A stretch of 55,184 bases of DNA from an uncultured Aggregatibacter sp. (GTDB taxonomy: Bacteria > Pseudomonadota > Gammaproteobacteria > Enterobacterales > Pasteurellaceae), in assembly GCF_901873365.1 (NCBI RefSeq), contig NZ_CABFLM010000042.1:1-55184 (forward strand), given 5' to 3'. How positions within the stretch are numbered: the stretch's first letter is position 1; the number at the start of each line of letters is the position of its first letter. The translations under genes were made by a program, and so were the position numbers. The notes beneath the pieces are model-generated. The model was not told the origin of the DNA, searched no databases, and saw only the letters and a program-made list of their open reading frames with translations. Shown here in pieces: positions 26,578 through 35,493 of the stretch.

Positions 26578-27012
26578 ATGACTACACAAACTCAACAAAA
26601 TTCAACTCAATACTTCAATTTGCATACTCATGGTGTCGGATATTTAAATGATATTCGCGAAATCAAGCCAAAGAAAGGGGAAGCATTTTGGGCTTGTCGA
26701 ATTGCTGCTCTTACAGGTTCTTCCGATTCTCCGGAATATCGTTTTTTTGATATGAACGTTTCAGGTGAAGAGACTGTGAGTTTAATCAAACGTTGCCAAG
26801 AAGCTGTTGAAGCGAAGAAAAAAGTCTTAGTTTCATTTGTAATGAGTGATTTGTGGTATGACACATTCACTTATTCAAAAGACAGTGATTATCACAAAAA
26901 AGGTGATACCGGCGTATCGATTAAAGGGAGACTCTACCGTATCAACTTTATTAAAGTAGACGGTGAGTTGAAGTACCAAGCAAAACGTCAAGATGAGCAA
27001 GGTAACGACTAA
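26578..27012 (+). CDS. DUF3577 / STY4534-family ICE protein
   Basis: A 144-residue soluble protein resembling DUF3577 (STY4534), found in ICE replication and processing regions. The beta-rich pattern (YFNLHTHGVGYLNDIREIKPKKG, then WACRIAALTG) is reminiscent of an OB-like fold, but no catalytic residues are seen. It is controlled by leader L2 and ends at an intrinsic terminator 15 bases downstream. Function unknown. Confidence 0.8.
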   Translation: MTTQTQQNSTQYFNLHTHGVGYLNDIREIKPKKGEAFWACRIAALTGSSDSPEYRFFDMNVSGEETVSLIKRCQEAVEAKKKVLVSFVMSDLWYDTFTYSKDSDYHKKGDTGVSIKGRLYRINFIKVDGELKYQAKRQDEQGND

Positions 27013-27026
27013 TCTATAAACCAACG

Positions 27027-27057
27027 AAGACCAACAAATTTTGTTGGTCTTTTCTTT
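27027..27057 (+). terminator. Terminator after DUF3577 gene
   Basis: AAGACCAACA (27027-27036) pairs with TGTTGGTCTT (27042-27051), followed by TTTCTTT. Confidence 0.85.
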
Positions 27058-27132
27058 ACCCATAAGGGGAAATATTCCCTTCATGGGTAATTTCTCCTTG
27101 TGTTATGATAAACCAGTCTTAGGAGAAATTGT
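27058..27132 (+). promoter_or_regulatory. Switch leader L3
   Basis: A GGGGAAAT (27066-27073) pairs with ATTTCTCC of B (27090-27097). B AATTTCTCC (27089-27097) pairs perfectly over 9 bp with C GGAGAAATT (27122-27130), the ribosome site of the following gene. An outer stem ACCCAT/ATGGGT closes the A hairpin. Confidence 0.85.
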
Positions 27133-27417
27133 ATGGAGCATACCATGGCAAGTATTCGTTTTGATAAACTTAGATTTGTCAAAAAACTGAAAGAAAATGG
27201 ACAAACTGAGGAGCAAGCTGAAGCTTTAGCAGAGGCTCTTGATGAAGCATTAGAGCAAAGTCAACATCCTCTGTTAACCAAGAGTGAATTCAAAATTGAG
27301 ATAGCTCAACTTGAATCACGCCTTGTTAATGAGCTTCACACCACATTATACAAAACTGCCGGTTTTCTTCTTGCCGGCATGGGAATGTTGATGGGGCTAT
27401 TTAAGTTCTTTAATTAA
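27133..27417 (+). CDS. Coiled-coil membrane-anchored protein, 94 aa
   Basis: Residues 10-70 are charged and heptad-like (ENGQTEEQAEALAEALDEAL), and the C-terminus (about 72-93) is a hydrophobic helix rich in Gly and Met. The layout is like DUF1640/CCDC90 proteins, with a coiled coil tethered by a C-terminal membrane helix, but this is only a resemblance. The ATG at 27133 is 7 bases after AGGAG; an internal Met5 is possible. It is controlled by leader L3. The 42-aa gene follows 10 bases later. Confidence 0.65.
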   Translation: MEHTMASIRFDKLRFVKKLKENGQTEEQAEALAEALDEALEQSQHPLLTKSEFKIEIAQLESRLVNELHTTLYKTAGFLLAGMGMLMGLFKFFN

Positions 27418-27427
27418 AAGAGGATGT

Positions 27428-27556
27428 ATGAATTGGCCTCTAATTTTAACAACCGGGTCGTTTACGCTTGCTGTCGTGATTTTTTTCAGTCTCGTACTCT
27501 GGGTAAACTGGGACGAACTTACTGGGAAAAATAAGCAGTCTAGCGATTCCAAATAA
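27428..27556 (+). CDS. Small membrane protein, 42 aa
   Basis: A short frame, ATG at 27428 to TAA at 27556: an N-terminal hydrophobic helix (about residues 4-26, with LAVVIFFSLVLW) and a polar tail ending QSSDSK. AGAGG lies just upstream. Its stop is followed directly by a terminator, which supports it as the last gene of the 27133 transcript. No family recognised. Confidence 0.5.
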   Translation: MNWPLILTTGSFTLAVVIFFSLVLWVNWDELTGKNKQSSDSK

Positions 27557-27571
27557 CCTAATTTCACACAC

Positions 27572-27612
27572 AACCACAATACTCTAATTTTAGGGTATTG
27601 TGGTTTTCTTTT
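27572..27612 (+). terminator. Terminator before the RadC-like gene
   Basis: AACCACAATAC (27572-27582) and GTATTGTGGTT (27595-27605) form a perfect 11-bp stem followed by TTCTTTT. Leader L4 starts immediately after, so L4 needs its own promoter or read-through. Confidence 0.85.
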
Positions 27613-27670
27613 ATCCCATGGGGAATATTTCCCTATGGGCGATATTCCCTTTCTTGTAAGGAATATCGTT
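27613..27670 (+). promoter_or_regulatory. Switch leader L4
   Basis: A GGGAATATT (27621-27629) pairs with B GATATTCCC (27641-27649) with one G-U. B CGATATTCC (27640-27648) pairs perfectly over 9 bp with C GGAATATCG (27660-27668), which holds the AAGGA ribosome site. Confidence 0.85.
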
Positions 27671-28141
27671 ATGTACCAATTAACTTCTGATGAAAAACAG
27701 ATTTTGAGTCAAGCAGAAGAGATTTTAACTAAGGTAATGGAGAGAAATTCGCTCTATAAGACCGAATTACAAGCTTCGGAAAGTGATATTGTTGGGCGTT
27801 ATCTGCAAAACAAAATTGGTTGTGAAGAAAGAGAACATTTTGTTGTCTTATTCCTTGATAACCAAAATTGTTTAATTAAAGCAGAAACACTATTTTCAGG
27901 CAGCATCAGTAGTACAAGTGTTTATCCACGTGAAATTATTAAACGTGCATTAGAACTCAATGCTGCAGCTATGATTGTAGGTCATAATCATCCTTCCGGA
28001 TGTCTAGAGCCTAGCTTCGCTGATAGAAATATCACATTACAAATTAAAGAAGCAGCTAAGTTGATGGGAATTCAATTACTCGATCACTTCATTGTTTCAC
28101 CTAACAAACATTTAAGCTTTTCTTCGCTTGGTATTATATAG
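27671..28141 (+). CDS. RadC-like JAB/MPN-domain protein
   Basis: A 156-residue member of the RadC family, lacking the N-terminal helix-hairpin-helix of chromosomal RadC. The zinc-binding MPN+ signature is intact: H105-N-H107-P-S-G followed by D118 in SFAD. Mobile-element copies of this family are common near anti-restriction genes, but their activity is not settled. The frame is open from 27635; that ATG lies within the leader, and the ATG at 27671 with AAGGA upstream is the likely start. It is the final gene of the first leader-controlled island. Confidence 0.88.
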   Translation: MYQLTSDEKQILSQAEEILTKVMERNSLYKTELQASESDIVGRYLQNKIGCEEREHFVVLFLDNQNCLIKAETLFSGSISSTSVYPREIIKRALELNAAAMIVGHNHPSGCLEPSFADRNITLQIKEAAKLMGIQLLDHFIVSPNKHLSFSSLGII

Positions 28142-28146
28142 CATGA

Positions 28147-28187
28147 ACTTTACCTACCAGGAGATTCTTCTTGGTAGGTAAGTTTTT
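28147..28187 (+). terminator. Terminator after the RadC-like gene
   Basis: ACTT-T-ACCTACCA (28147-28159) pairs with TGGTAGGTAAGT (28172-28183), one bulge, followed by T residues. Confidence 0.85.
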
Positions 28188-28268
28188 ATATTGTTTTATG
28201 AACAGAATAACATCTTCCTTTTAATTCCTATTTTCTTCATAGTCATAAAGTTATTCCAGCATGTAAAA

Positions 28269-29036
28269 ATGAAATTAAAAATTATGCCTTACTTTACTTC
28301 ATCTCAAATTAAACAATTAAAATGGATAGGTCTAGGCTCCATGGTCTTAGATCACATTGCCGTTATTTTTGAATCCCCTGATTTGCAATGGCTTCGTATA
28401 ATAGGAAGAAGTGCATTCCTTATCTTTGGGTTCATTGTCGCCGTTCATCTTGCTCAAGGTAATGGAAATATAAAAAAATATGCGCTTCGAATGTTATGCT
28501 GGGCATTGCTTTCACAACTTCCCTATCAATGGGCATTTAACGACAAGATGAGCCTCAATATTTTATTTCAATTCTTTGCTGTCATTATCTACGTCTCCGG
28601 TTGGGGACAGCTTTCTCAAAAACAACTGACCAAGCAATTAAGCGGTATCGGAATGATTATATTGGCAATAACCATCGCTATGACTGCCGATTATCAAGTA
28701 TATGGTTTTGTCTATTGCCTATTTTGTTATTTATATGTACGACATCGCCCCCATACATTATGGAAACAAATTATCTGTTTCATTGGCTTGTTTATTTGTG
28801 TACTCAATGTCAATGCTACAATGCTCATCACGTATTTGCAGAGTGACTTATTTCCATTCGTTATAATCGCTATGGGATTGACTTTATTAGCACTAATCTT
28901 TCCCAAGTTATGGTCTGCCGTGACGGCAGAAAAAGCGGTTTCCTATCCACAATGGCAACATTACTTTTTCTATGTATTTTATCCAACACACCTCCTCTTG
29001 TTATATGCCGGAAAAATATATTTGACAGCCTATTAA
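28269..29036 (+). CDS. TraX-family membrane protein
   Basis: A polytopic protein of about 255 residues. The N-terminal signature (LKWIGLGSMVLDHIAVIF, then LRIIGRSAFLIFGFIVA) is that of TraX proteins, which in F acetylate pilin; several further membrane helices follow. The frame is open back to a TTG at 28191, whose extension is hydrophobic. No ribosome site is convincing for either start, so I use the ATG at 28269. It lies between the first island and the T4SS genes. Substrate is unknown here. Confidence 0.75.
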   Translation: MKLKIMPYFTSSQIKQLKWIGLGSMVLDHIAVIFESPDLQWLRIIGRSAFLIFGFIVAVHLAQGNGNIKKYALRMLCWALLSQLPYQWAFNDKMSLNILFQFFAVIIYVSGWGQLSQKQLTKQLSGIGMIILAITIAMTADYQVYGFVYCLFCYLYVRHRPHTLWKQIICFIGLFICVLNVNATMLITYLQSDLFPFVIIAMGLTLLALIFPKLWSAVTAEKAVSYPQWQHYFFYVFYPTHLLLLYAGKIYLTAY

Positions 29037-29138
29037 TTTATTATCTCAATCGGAAGAACAATAAATGATTTAAATCCTCTTACAGATTATCCATAGTGAG
29101 CGCAAATTTATTTCACCTCTATCTATGGAGAATTTTAT

Positions 29139-29756
29139 ATGCGGAAAATCCTTTTAACGGCAATCGCTCTTTGTCTGGTCAATGCCTGCTCCGTTCATCC
29201 AACGGAAAAAAATATGACTGACGTTCCGTCTACGACAAGCGTAATAGCCTCGCCTCAATCAACCGAACGTGTTGTTCAACCGGATATTTATATTGACGAT
29301 CATCCGACAACACCGGAGGTTTTGCGTGAAGGTCGTTATACGCTAGTTTCTTTAGCACCAGAAGATGGCCAAAAGTACTTATTAGATCAAAGCGTTACGG
29401 TGACTGTACCGCAACACAATAAAAAGGTTTTTAACGCCAATGTGGAAAACGGACTTACTGCCACATTAAATAATACCGGCTTAGCCCTTTGTCAGCGTTT
29501 CAATAATAATGAACCGACATTACCCACATTATTTTCCCGTCCACTCCCTAAAGTGCATTATCAATTCGGACCGATGAAATTACGAGAAGCATTACAAATG
29601 TTGGCTGGACCGGCGTATGAAATTACTTTAAACGATATTACACGTACTGTTTGCTTTAAACAAAGAAGCTCGGTTCCTCAAAATATTACAACACGCCATT
29701 CCCCCATCGAAACCCAAACAGTAACCACCACAATCACGGAAATCATTGAGGAGTAA
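29139..29756 (+). CDS. PilL-type T4SS lipoprotein (TIGR03748)
   Basis: First gene of the genomic-island T4SS. A 205-residue protein with a signal peptide and probable lipobox (VNAC, Cys17). The region DIYIDDHPTTPEVLREGRY and the terminal KLREALQMLAG block resemble the TIGR03748 PilL N-terminal family. It probably sits in the outer membrane or periplasm as part of the transfer apparatus. The tail TQTVTTTITEIIEE is repetitive. The next gene starts 4 bases after its stop. Confidence 0.82.
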   Translation: MRKILLTAIALCLVNACSVHPTEKNMTDVPSTTSVIASPQSTERVVQPDIYIDDHPTTPEVLREGRYTLVSLAPEDGQKYLLDQSVTVTVPQHNKKVFNANVENGLTATLNNTGLALCQRFNNNEPTLPTLFSRPLPKVHYQFGPMKLREALQMLAGPAYEITLNDITRTVCFKQRSSVPQNITTRHSPIETQTVTTTITEIIEE

Positions 29757-29760
29757 GGCG

Positions 29761-30498
29761 ATGCGTTACTTAACAATCTTCTCCATTGTGGCGACATTGG
29801 GATTATGTTCTTTGAATGCATCATCTGACACAACCACAGAAAATAAGCTGGCCACTCAAACATTAAATCAACAAAATGTATTAACACATAAGCTAAATCA
29901 GCAAGTGCTTCAGATGCAGCCGCAAGAGTGGGGATTAACGGAAAGCGAATGGCAGCGCTATCAAGAGCTTAATCAAGGTGCTCGTGGTATATGGTCTCCA
30001 GGGCTTGATCCTCTCACCGTCTTAGGCGTGGAATCACGTAATGAACAGGAAAGAGAACACTATGCACGATTGTTAGCAAAGAAAATGCATGATCGTATGG
30101 AACGCGAATTACAGTTTCAACGTACCTATGATCGCGTGTTTGCAGAGCTTTATCCTAATGAACAGCCTTTTACCGTTGAACCACATATTTCTGAGCGCAT
30201 CGGTCGTGTGATTTATTTTACCCGTTTAGATAATTGTGATAAATGTGAGAGCAATGCAGATCGCATGCTTTCTTATGTTAACGAGAAAACACCGATTGAT
30301 ATCTATTTTGTCGACGTAAAAAGCAATGACGATATCTATGCTTGGGCTAAAAAACATCATATTGATCCGAATAAAGTACAGAAAAAACTCATCACGTTAA
30401 ACCATGATAATGGTGCTTGGTTGCAATATGCCGATGGCAAGATGCCTGCTGCATTCCAAATTCAAAAGGATGGGACATGGGAAAAAGTCGTTTATTAG
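29761..30498 (+). CDS. T4SS protein, PFL_4693 family (TIGR03759)
   Basis: A 245-residue exported protein: signal peptide (cleavage near residue 20), a helical Gln-rich middle containing WGLTESEWQRYQEL, and a C-terminal thioredoxin-like region with a CxxC-like DNCDKC. These features and its position match TIGR03759. An earlier in-frame TTG exists at 29746; the ATG at 29761 with GGAG upstream is preferred. Its 3' end overlaps the transglycosylase gene by 22 bases. Confidence 0.85.
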   Translation: MRYLTIFSIVATLGLCSLNASSDTTTENKLATQTLNQQNVLTHKLNQQVLQMQPQEWGLTESEWQRYQELNQGARGIWSPGLDPLTVLGVESRNEQEREHYARLLAKKMHDRMERELQFQRTYDRVFAELYPNEQPFTVEPHISERIGRVIYFTRLDNCDKCESNADRMLSYVNEKTPIDIYFVDVKSNDDIYAWAKKHHIDPNKVQKKLITLNHDNGAWLQYADGKMPAAFQIQKDGTWEKVVY

Positions 30499-31235
30499 AC
30501 ATGGCTTGGTGTGCCATGCTCCTTGGGCTCTCATTCCAAAGCACTGCATTTAGCGGCTTTGGTTCGGATGTAGATAGCTATATCCAAGAAGCCGCTTCGC
30601 GCTATCAAATCAGTGAATCAATGTTGCGCGGTTTAGTTAAAATCGAAGATGGATGGTATGGCAAAATTTCACCAACCGGTGCAACCGGCGTCGGGCAATT
30701 TACACAAGGCACCTGGAATTGGTTAGCCACGACCAACGAAGGTCAAGCATTGGGTATGAAACTAATTACACCGAACAACCGTAATACAGCAATTGATCCG
30801 CGTAAAAATAAGCGACTGAACACCTTAGCAACCGCACTTTATGCCCGTTGGCATCTTGGACAATTCGCTGAACGGGGGATTCAACCGACAGATGAGCATT
30901 TATATCTTGCACATAATATTGGCCTTGACGGGTTACATCGCGCATTACAGGGTAAATCGACTATCGAAGATATTCATAATATGCAACGCAACGGTATGAA
31001 ATATGGCATGACGGTAAAAGGTTTTTTGAGTTATCAAAGCGGACGATTTAATCAAAGTAAACAAATCGCTAATTTCCAGCGTTCTTCTGCATCACCTCGT
31101 TATCAAATTAAGAATAAACCCTTACCTGCAAATTTACATTGGGTTTCGCCAACGGAAACCGCTATGCGTTGGGTTGAACCGGCTTCACATCAAACAAATC
31201 AACAAGCGATTCGTTGGCAAAATCCAACCAATTAA
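30477..31235 (+). CDS. T4SS lytic transglycosylase
   Basis: A 252-residue exported SLT-domain enzyme that would open peptidoglycan for the transfer channel. After the signal peptide come YQISESMLRGLVKIEDGW, with the catalytic Glu, and GATGVGQFTQGTWNWL, the standard SLT motifs. The C-terminal 60 residues are low-complexity. The start at 30477 (MGKSRLL) has AGGA upstream and overlaps the previous gene. A longer frame from 30417 is unlikely. An uptake signal is at 30831-30839. Confidence 0.88.
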   Translation: MGKSRLLDMAWCAMLLGLSFQSTAFSGFGSDVDSYIQEAASRYQISESMLRGLVKIEDGWYGKISPTGATGVGQFTQGTWNWLATTNEGQALGMKLITPNNRNTAIDPRKNKRLNTLATALYARWHLGQFAERGIQPTDEHLYLAHNIGLDGLHRALQGKSTIEDIHNMQRNGMKYGMTVKGFLSYQSGRFNQSKQIANFQRSSASPRYQIKNKPLPANLHWVSPTETAMRWVEPASHQTNQQAIRWQNPTN

Positions 31236-31250
31236 TACGAGAACAACATT

Positions 31251-31757
31251 ATGCAGTACAAATCTTTTTTCCTCTCTTTGGTCTGCTTAGGAGCAGTAGT
31301 TCAGGCGCAAGCCGAATTAAAAGTTATTGGTGATTTTGGCGGGGAAAGTGCAGTCCGTTTTTATGAAGCATTACAACCGGATGAATCAATGGTTCAAGCC
31401 TACCCTAATAGCGTTCCGTCAACATTAACCGAGGCCGATATCTTGCCTGTTGTTTCTCACAGAATGACACCAGGACAAATTCAACCGGTTCAAATGAATT
31501 TACCCGGTATGCTGCCGATTTTCCTCATTGGCACCGATAACTTTTCGAAAAACTGGTTATACCGTAATTATGACTACCTTCGTAAAATTGAGGCAATGGG
31601 ACTTGTCGTAAGCGTTAAAACAATAAATGAATTAAGCGAATTACGTCAATTAGCGCCTGATTTAACCTTAATCCCAACACCTGGGGATGACTTGGCTTTA
31701 AGATTGAATCTTGCTCACTACCCTGCTTTATTGACTTCAGAGGGATTGTCACAATGA
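31251..31757 (+). CDS. T4SS protein, PFL_4695 family (TIGR03765)
   Basis: A 168-residue exported protein with signal peptide (cleavage after QAQA) and a compact domain beginning LKVIGDFGGESAVRFYEAL. Family and position before traD match TIGR03765. Function within the apparatus is not known. Its stop overlaps the traD start (ATGAG at 31754). Confidence 0.83.
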   Translation: MQYKSFFLSLVCLGAVVQAQAELKVIGDFGGESAVRFYEALQPDESMVQAYPNSVPSTLTEADILPVVSHRMTPGQIQPVQMNLPGMLPIFLIGTDNFSKNWLYRNYDYLRKIEAMGLVVSVKTINELSELRQLAPDLTLIPTPGDDLALRLNLAHYPALLTSEGLSQ

Positions 31758-34003
31758 GTCAAAAACATGTGTTAGAAGGCTTACTGCGCCCACCGGTTGA
31801 ATTCTTCCCAGCTGCAGTGCATGGCGCTTGTGCTTTAGTTTGCTATGGTGCGCCATGGTCGCTTGCGCTAAATCCCCTTATTGGTTATGGCCTCAGTGCA
31901 GGATTTGCCGGCATGGGGATAATGCGGTTGCGTCAAGGCATGGAAATTGTACGCTATCACCGGAATTTGCGTAGACTCCCTCACTATGCTTTGACTAGCC
32001 GTCAGATTCCAGTCAGTAAAAAAGCTTTATTCTTAGGACGTGGTTTTGAATGGGAACCTAAACATACCCAACGTCTTTATGATTGTTTCTCTGCAAATGG
32101 ACAAATTTATTGGAAAAGTGGAAAGTGGTTTAAAGCCGCTCGTGATTACGAAAAGATCCATGATAATTGGTTCTCTCGACTCACCTCTATAGACTCTCCA
32201 TTAAATCCGGTTCGTCCTTTACCACCGGTAGGTGGTATTCCGGTGATGCACGGTGTTGAACCCAATGAACGGAATATCATGTTGCCTTTAGGCGACCGTG
32301 GCGGTCACACTTTAGTGTTTGGTACAACCGGTGTCGGAAAAACACGCTTTGCGGAAGTGCTTGTCACTCAAGATATACATCGAGGTAAAACACCTGAAGA
32401 GCGCGAAGTTGTCGTCTTTTTTGATCCTAAAGGTGACCCGGATATGCTAAAGCGAATGTATGCGGAAGCAAAACGTGCCGGACGTGAAAATGAATTTTAT
32501 GTCTTCCATCTCGGTCATCCTGAAATCTCTGCCCGTTATAACCCGGTTGGCCGTTTTGGTCGAATCTCTGAAGTCGCGGGACGGATTTCCGGACAATTAA
32601 GCGGTGCCGGAAATAGTGCCGCATTTAAAGAATTTGCATGGCGTTTTGTAAATATCGTTTCTCGAGCATTAGTAGAGATGGGAAAACGCCCGGATTACCT
32701 ACAGATTTCTCGCTTTGTGCAAAACATTGACGCGCTTTTCTTAGATTATGCGAAGCTTCATTTTGATGCGATAGATAAGAAAATTTGGCCAACCTTATCT
32801 GAGGTTGCGGCTAAATTGGATGTGAAAAATCTCCCGTTTTCAATGAAAGATAGACCGCTTATTGCGGTGATTAACCAGTATATTTTGGAAAATAAAATTT
32901 TTGACCCGGTACTTGAAGGGCTATCCAGTGCGGTACGTTACGATAAAACCTATTTTGATAAAATTGTGGCATCGCTTTTACCGTTACTTGAAAAACTCAC
33001 AACAGGTAAAACTGCTGAGCTTCTCTCGCCTGATTACACCGATATTCATGATGAGCGCCCCATCTTTGACTGGGAATCCATTATTCGTAAGAGAGGCATT
33101 GTTTATGTCGGATTAGATGCGTTATCCGATGCCACCGTGGCTGCAGCAGTGGGTAATAGTATGTTTGCTGATTTGGTATCAATGGCTGGTCATATTTACA
33201 AATTCGGCGTGGATGAGGGCTTGCCAGATGCATTTAAAACTAAAAACAAACCGCCTAAAATCAACCTTCATTGCGATGAGTTTAACGAATTAATGGGCGA
33301 CGAATTCATTCCATTAATTAATAAAGGACGTGGCGCGGGCATGCAAGTGACGGCCTATACGCAAACTCTTTCAGATATTGAAGCACGAATTGGGAATAAG
33401 GCAAAGACCGGGCAGACTATTGGTAACTTTAACACCCTTTTAATGTTCCGTGTGAAAGAACCTGCAACAGCTGAATTTTTAACACGTCAGCTCAATGATG
33501 TCACGATTTATCAAAGTATGGTGACATCCAGTACAACAGATAATAGTAATCCGGATGATAGTAAAGTCTTTACCTCGAATACTGGAGAGCGGATATCTGA
33601 AAAAATGGTCCCGATGCTATCGCCAGCACATATTACAAACCTACCAAAAGGTCAGGCATTTGCCCTTCTTGAGGGGAGTACACTGTATAAATTAAGAATG
33701 CCTTTACCTGCAGTTGACAAAGATGATGTGATGCCAGAATCACTTCAAGAATTGACGGCTTATATGCGTAAAAATTACCATATTTCACCAAATTGGTGGC
33801 AATCTGCATTTTCTGATTATGCGCCAAGTCAAGATATAGCAACCGCTTTTCAGTCAATGTCATTAAATCGAGTACCTTCACACGCAGGAGAAGAAATGCT
33901 TTTTGGAGATGTAGAAACTCCCGTTGCTGAAGAGATGGAAGATGAAGATATTGATCAGAATGATGACACAGATGAGGAGAATTTTGATGACACAGATAAT
34001 TAA
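31754..34003 (+). CDS. traD: TraD conjugative coupling factor (SXT/TOL type)
   Basis: The 749-residue type IV coupling ATPase delivers the relaxase-DNA complex to the channel. An N-terminal membrane part (about 20-60) is followed by Walker A GTTGVGKT (190-197), Walker B-like EVVVFFDPKGDPD, and the HCDEFNEL motif. The C-terminus is very acidic (EEMEDEDIDQNDDTDEEN), probably a partner-binding tail. Length and motifs agree with TIGR03743. The gene is full length. Confidence 0.94.
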   Translation: MSQKHVLEGLLRPPVEFFPAAVHGACALVCYGAPWSLALNPLIGYGLSAGFAGMGIMRLRQGMEIVRYHRNLRRLPHYALTSRQIPVSKKALFLGRGFEWEPKHTQRLYDCFSANGQIYWKSGKWFKAARDYEKIHDNWFSRLTSIDSPLNPVRPLPPVGGIPVMHGVEPNERNIMLPLGDRGGHTLVFGTTGVGKTRFAEVLVTQDIHRGKTPEEREVVVFFDPKGDPDMLKRMYAEAKRAGRENEFYVFHLGHPEISARYNPVGRFGRISEVAGRISGQLSGAGNSAAFKEFAWRFVNIVSRALVEMGKRPDYLQISRFVQNIDALFLDYAKLHFDAIDKKIWPTLSEVAAKLDVKNLPFSMKDRPLIAVINQYILENKIFDPVLEGLSSAVRYDKTYFDKIVASLLPLLEKLTTGKTAELLSPDYTDIHDERPIFDWESIIRKRGIVYVGLDALSDATVAAAVGNSMFADLVSMAGHIYKFGVDEGLPDAFKTKNKPPKINLHCDEFNELMGDEFIPLINKGRGAGMQVTAYTQTLSDIEARIGNKAKTGQTIGNFNTLLMFRVKEPATAEFLTRQLNDVTIYQSMVTSSTTDNSNPDDSKVFTSNTGERISEKMVPMLSPAHITNLPKGQAFALLEGSTLYKLRMPLPAVDKDDVMPESLQELTAYMRKNYHISPNWWQSAFSDYAPSQDIATAFQSMSLNRVPSHAGEEMLFGDVETPVAEEMEDEDIDQNDDTDEENFDDTDN

Positions 34004-34322
34004 CCAACCGGATATGAACTTACTCAATCTTCCTGATATGCGCGTAGATTTTGATTCAGTCACTAGCTGTTCTTGTGGGCTAGAAAACGCAGATGAATTG
34101 CTTAATTATTTTTTACCTTATTTGGAAGATTGGAATAATCAGCGTTATACCACACATGAATTTTTGAAAAAATATACCAATAAAGGTATCTCACTTTGGA
34201 CGGCTAATGATGTAAAAGCGACTGAAAATGGTCTCTGTGCAATCCAAATTTTTTTAGAAGGTGAAGTAAAAGGTTATCTTTTCTTTCACTGTAAATTATC
34301 TCCAGTAGGAACATTACAATAA
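33987..34322 (+). CDS. Hypothetical ICE protein, 111 aa
   Basis: Not recognised. It overlaps the end of traD by 17 bases and its TAA overlaps the next ATG, so it is part of the same operon. A small soluble protein with a Cys pair (SCSCG, about residues 26-30). GAGGAG precedes the ATG at 33987; the longer frame from 33924 runs inside traD and is unlikely. Confidence 0.65.
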   Translation: MTQIINQPDMNLLNLPDMRVDFDSVTSCSCGLENADELLNYFLPYLEDWNNQRYTTHEFLKKYTNKGISLWTANDVKATENGLCAIQIFLEGEVKGYLFFHCKLSPVGTLQ

Positions 34323-35011
34323 TGGCTGATAATAAATCTACTGGAAAAAAGAAGAGAGGGCCTTTTCACTACATTAATGCGACTTTGGCTGCGCTATTCG
34401 GATCATTAATTTTGAGTATCATTTTTGAGTGGTTAGGGATTGCATTTTTATGGCCTGAACAAGGTCATTTACATAGTCAAAAAATGATGTTGACTGAGCT
34501 TGAATGGCTTTCTGATAACTTAACTAGGGGGCTTTTTTATCACTCTCCAAAAGAATTGGCTGAAGCGATTATCTTGTCATTGCATGAATGGCTTTTTATC
34601 AACACAGGTGTGAAAGATTGGTTAGCCAATCCTCGTGAACACAGTGGCGTGGGTTTGTGGGTGTATCATTATGGACGAGCTTACATTGAGTCTGTGATTT
34701 ATGTCGTGATTACCTTTGTCATTCGTCTTATTGTCATTATTTTTACCTCTCCGCTTTTTCTATTGGCCGGGTTTGCCGGATTTACTGAAGGTTTAATGAT
34801 GCGTGACCGCCGAAAATTTGGTGCGGGGCGGGAATCAAGCTTTCTCTACCATCATGCTCGACGTTTGATTGGGCCAATTATGTTATCCGCATGGGTGTTA
34901 TATCTTTCAATTCCAATTTCCATTTACCCAAATGTGATTTTGGTGCCCGCTGCATTTTTATTTGGATTATCTATCTGTGTAACCGCAGCAAGCTTTAAAA
35001 AATACCTTTAA
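34322..35011 (+). CDS. T4SS membrane protein (TIGR03747)
   Basis: A 229-residue inner-membrane protein with about four or five helices: INATLAALFGSLILSIIFEWLGIAF near the start and paired helices in the C-terminal half around FVIRLIVIIFTSPLFLLAG. This matches the TIGR03747 family by pattern and by its place after traD. Its role is unassigned. A strong terminator follows within 25 bases. Confidence 0.83.
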   Translation: MADNKSTGKKKRGPFHYINATLAALFGSLILSIIFEWLGIAFLWPEQGHLHSQKMMLTELEWLSDNLTRGLFYHSPKELAEAIILSLHEWLFINTGVKDWLANPREHSGVGLWVYHYGRAYIESVIYVVITFVIRLIVIIFTSPLFLLAGFAGFTEGLMMRDRRKFGAGRESSFLYHHARRLIGPIMLSAWVLYLSIPISIYPNVILVPAAFLFGLSICVTAASFKKYL

Positions 35012-35034
35012 ACCTTTTCTATATTGTTATTACG

Positions 35035-35067
35035 GGCATTTATTCTTGAAGAATAAATGCCTTTTTT
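35035..35067 (+). terminator. Terminator between TIGR03747 and RAQPRD genes
   Basis: GGCATTTATTCTT (35035-35047) and AAGAATAAATGCC (35049-35061) form a perfect 13-bp inverted repeat with TTTTTT after it. It splits the T4SS cluster into at least two transcripts. Confidence 0.88.
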
Positions 35068-35169
35068 ATGGGGGGAAACTGTTTTGAATTCAAAAAGAGT
35101 TTTTCATTAAATTTCCCCTTCATCTTTGGCACTCTTTGCGTGAAATCAGTTTCAAGTAAGGAGTTCTCC

Positions 35170-35490
35170 ATGACTAAAAACATTTTCAGTTTACCTCTTG
35201 CACTCGGGCTTTTATTCGGTGTGGCGACAGTTCAAGCTACAGAACAGGAACAATTAGCTCAGGCGATTAAACAGTTAGAGGCAGCTAAACTTTCGTTGCA
35301 ACGTGCTGCAGCGAGTGCCAAGGTTTCTGAAAAGCGTCGTGAATATTTTGATTATGCTGCAGCAAAGCAAGATATTTCGACTGTACAAGAAGGTATTAAA
35401 CAATACATTAATCCTTCACGTGCGATTCCACGTAATCCCAAAGCCATTCGAAGTTTGAAAGAAGATTATCTTCATCTTCGGAGTCAATAA
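35170..35490 (+). CDS. RAQPRD-family T4SS protein (TIGR01690)
   Basis: A 106-residue exported protein. Signal peptide (MTKNIFSLPLALGLLFG, cleavage after VQA), then a helical region and the family signature in the form RAIPRNP instead of RAQPRDP. The frame runs back to 35068, but AAGGAG stands before the ATG at 35170. It starts the second T4SS transcript. Its function is unknown. Confidence 0.83.
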   Translation: MTKNIFSLPLALGLLFGVATVQATEQEQLAQAIKQLEAAKLSLQRAAASAKVSEKRREYFDYAAAKQDISTVQEGIKQYINPSRAIPRNPKAIRSLKEDYLHLRSQ

Positions 35491-35493
35491 GGC

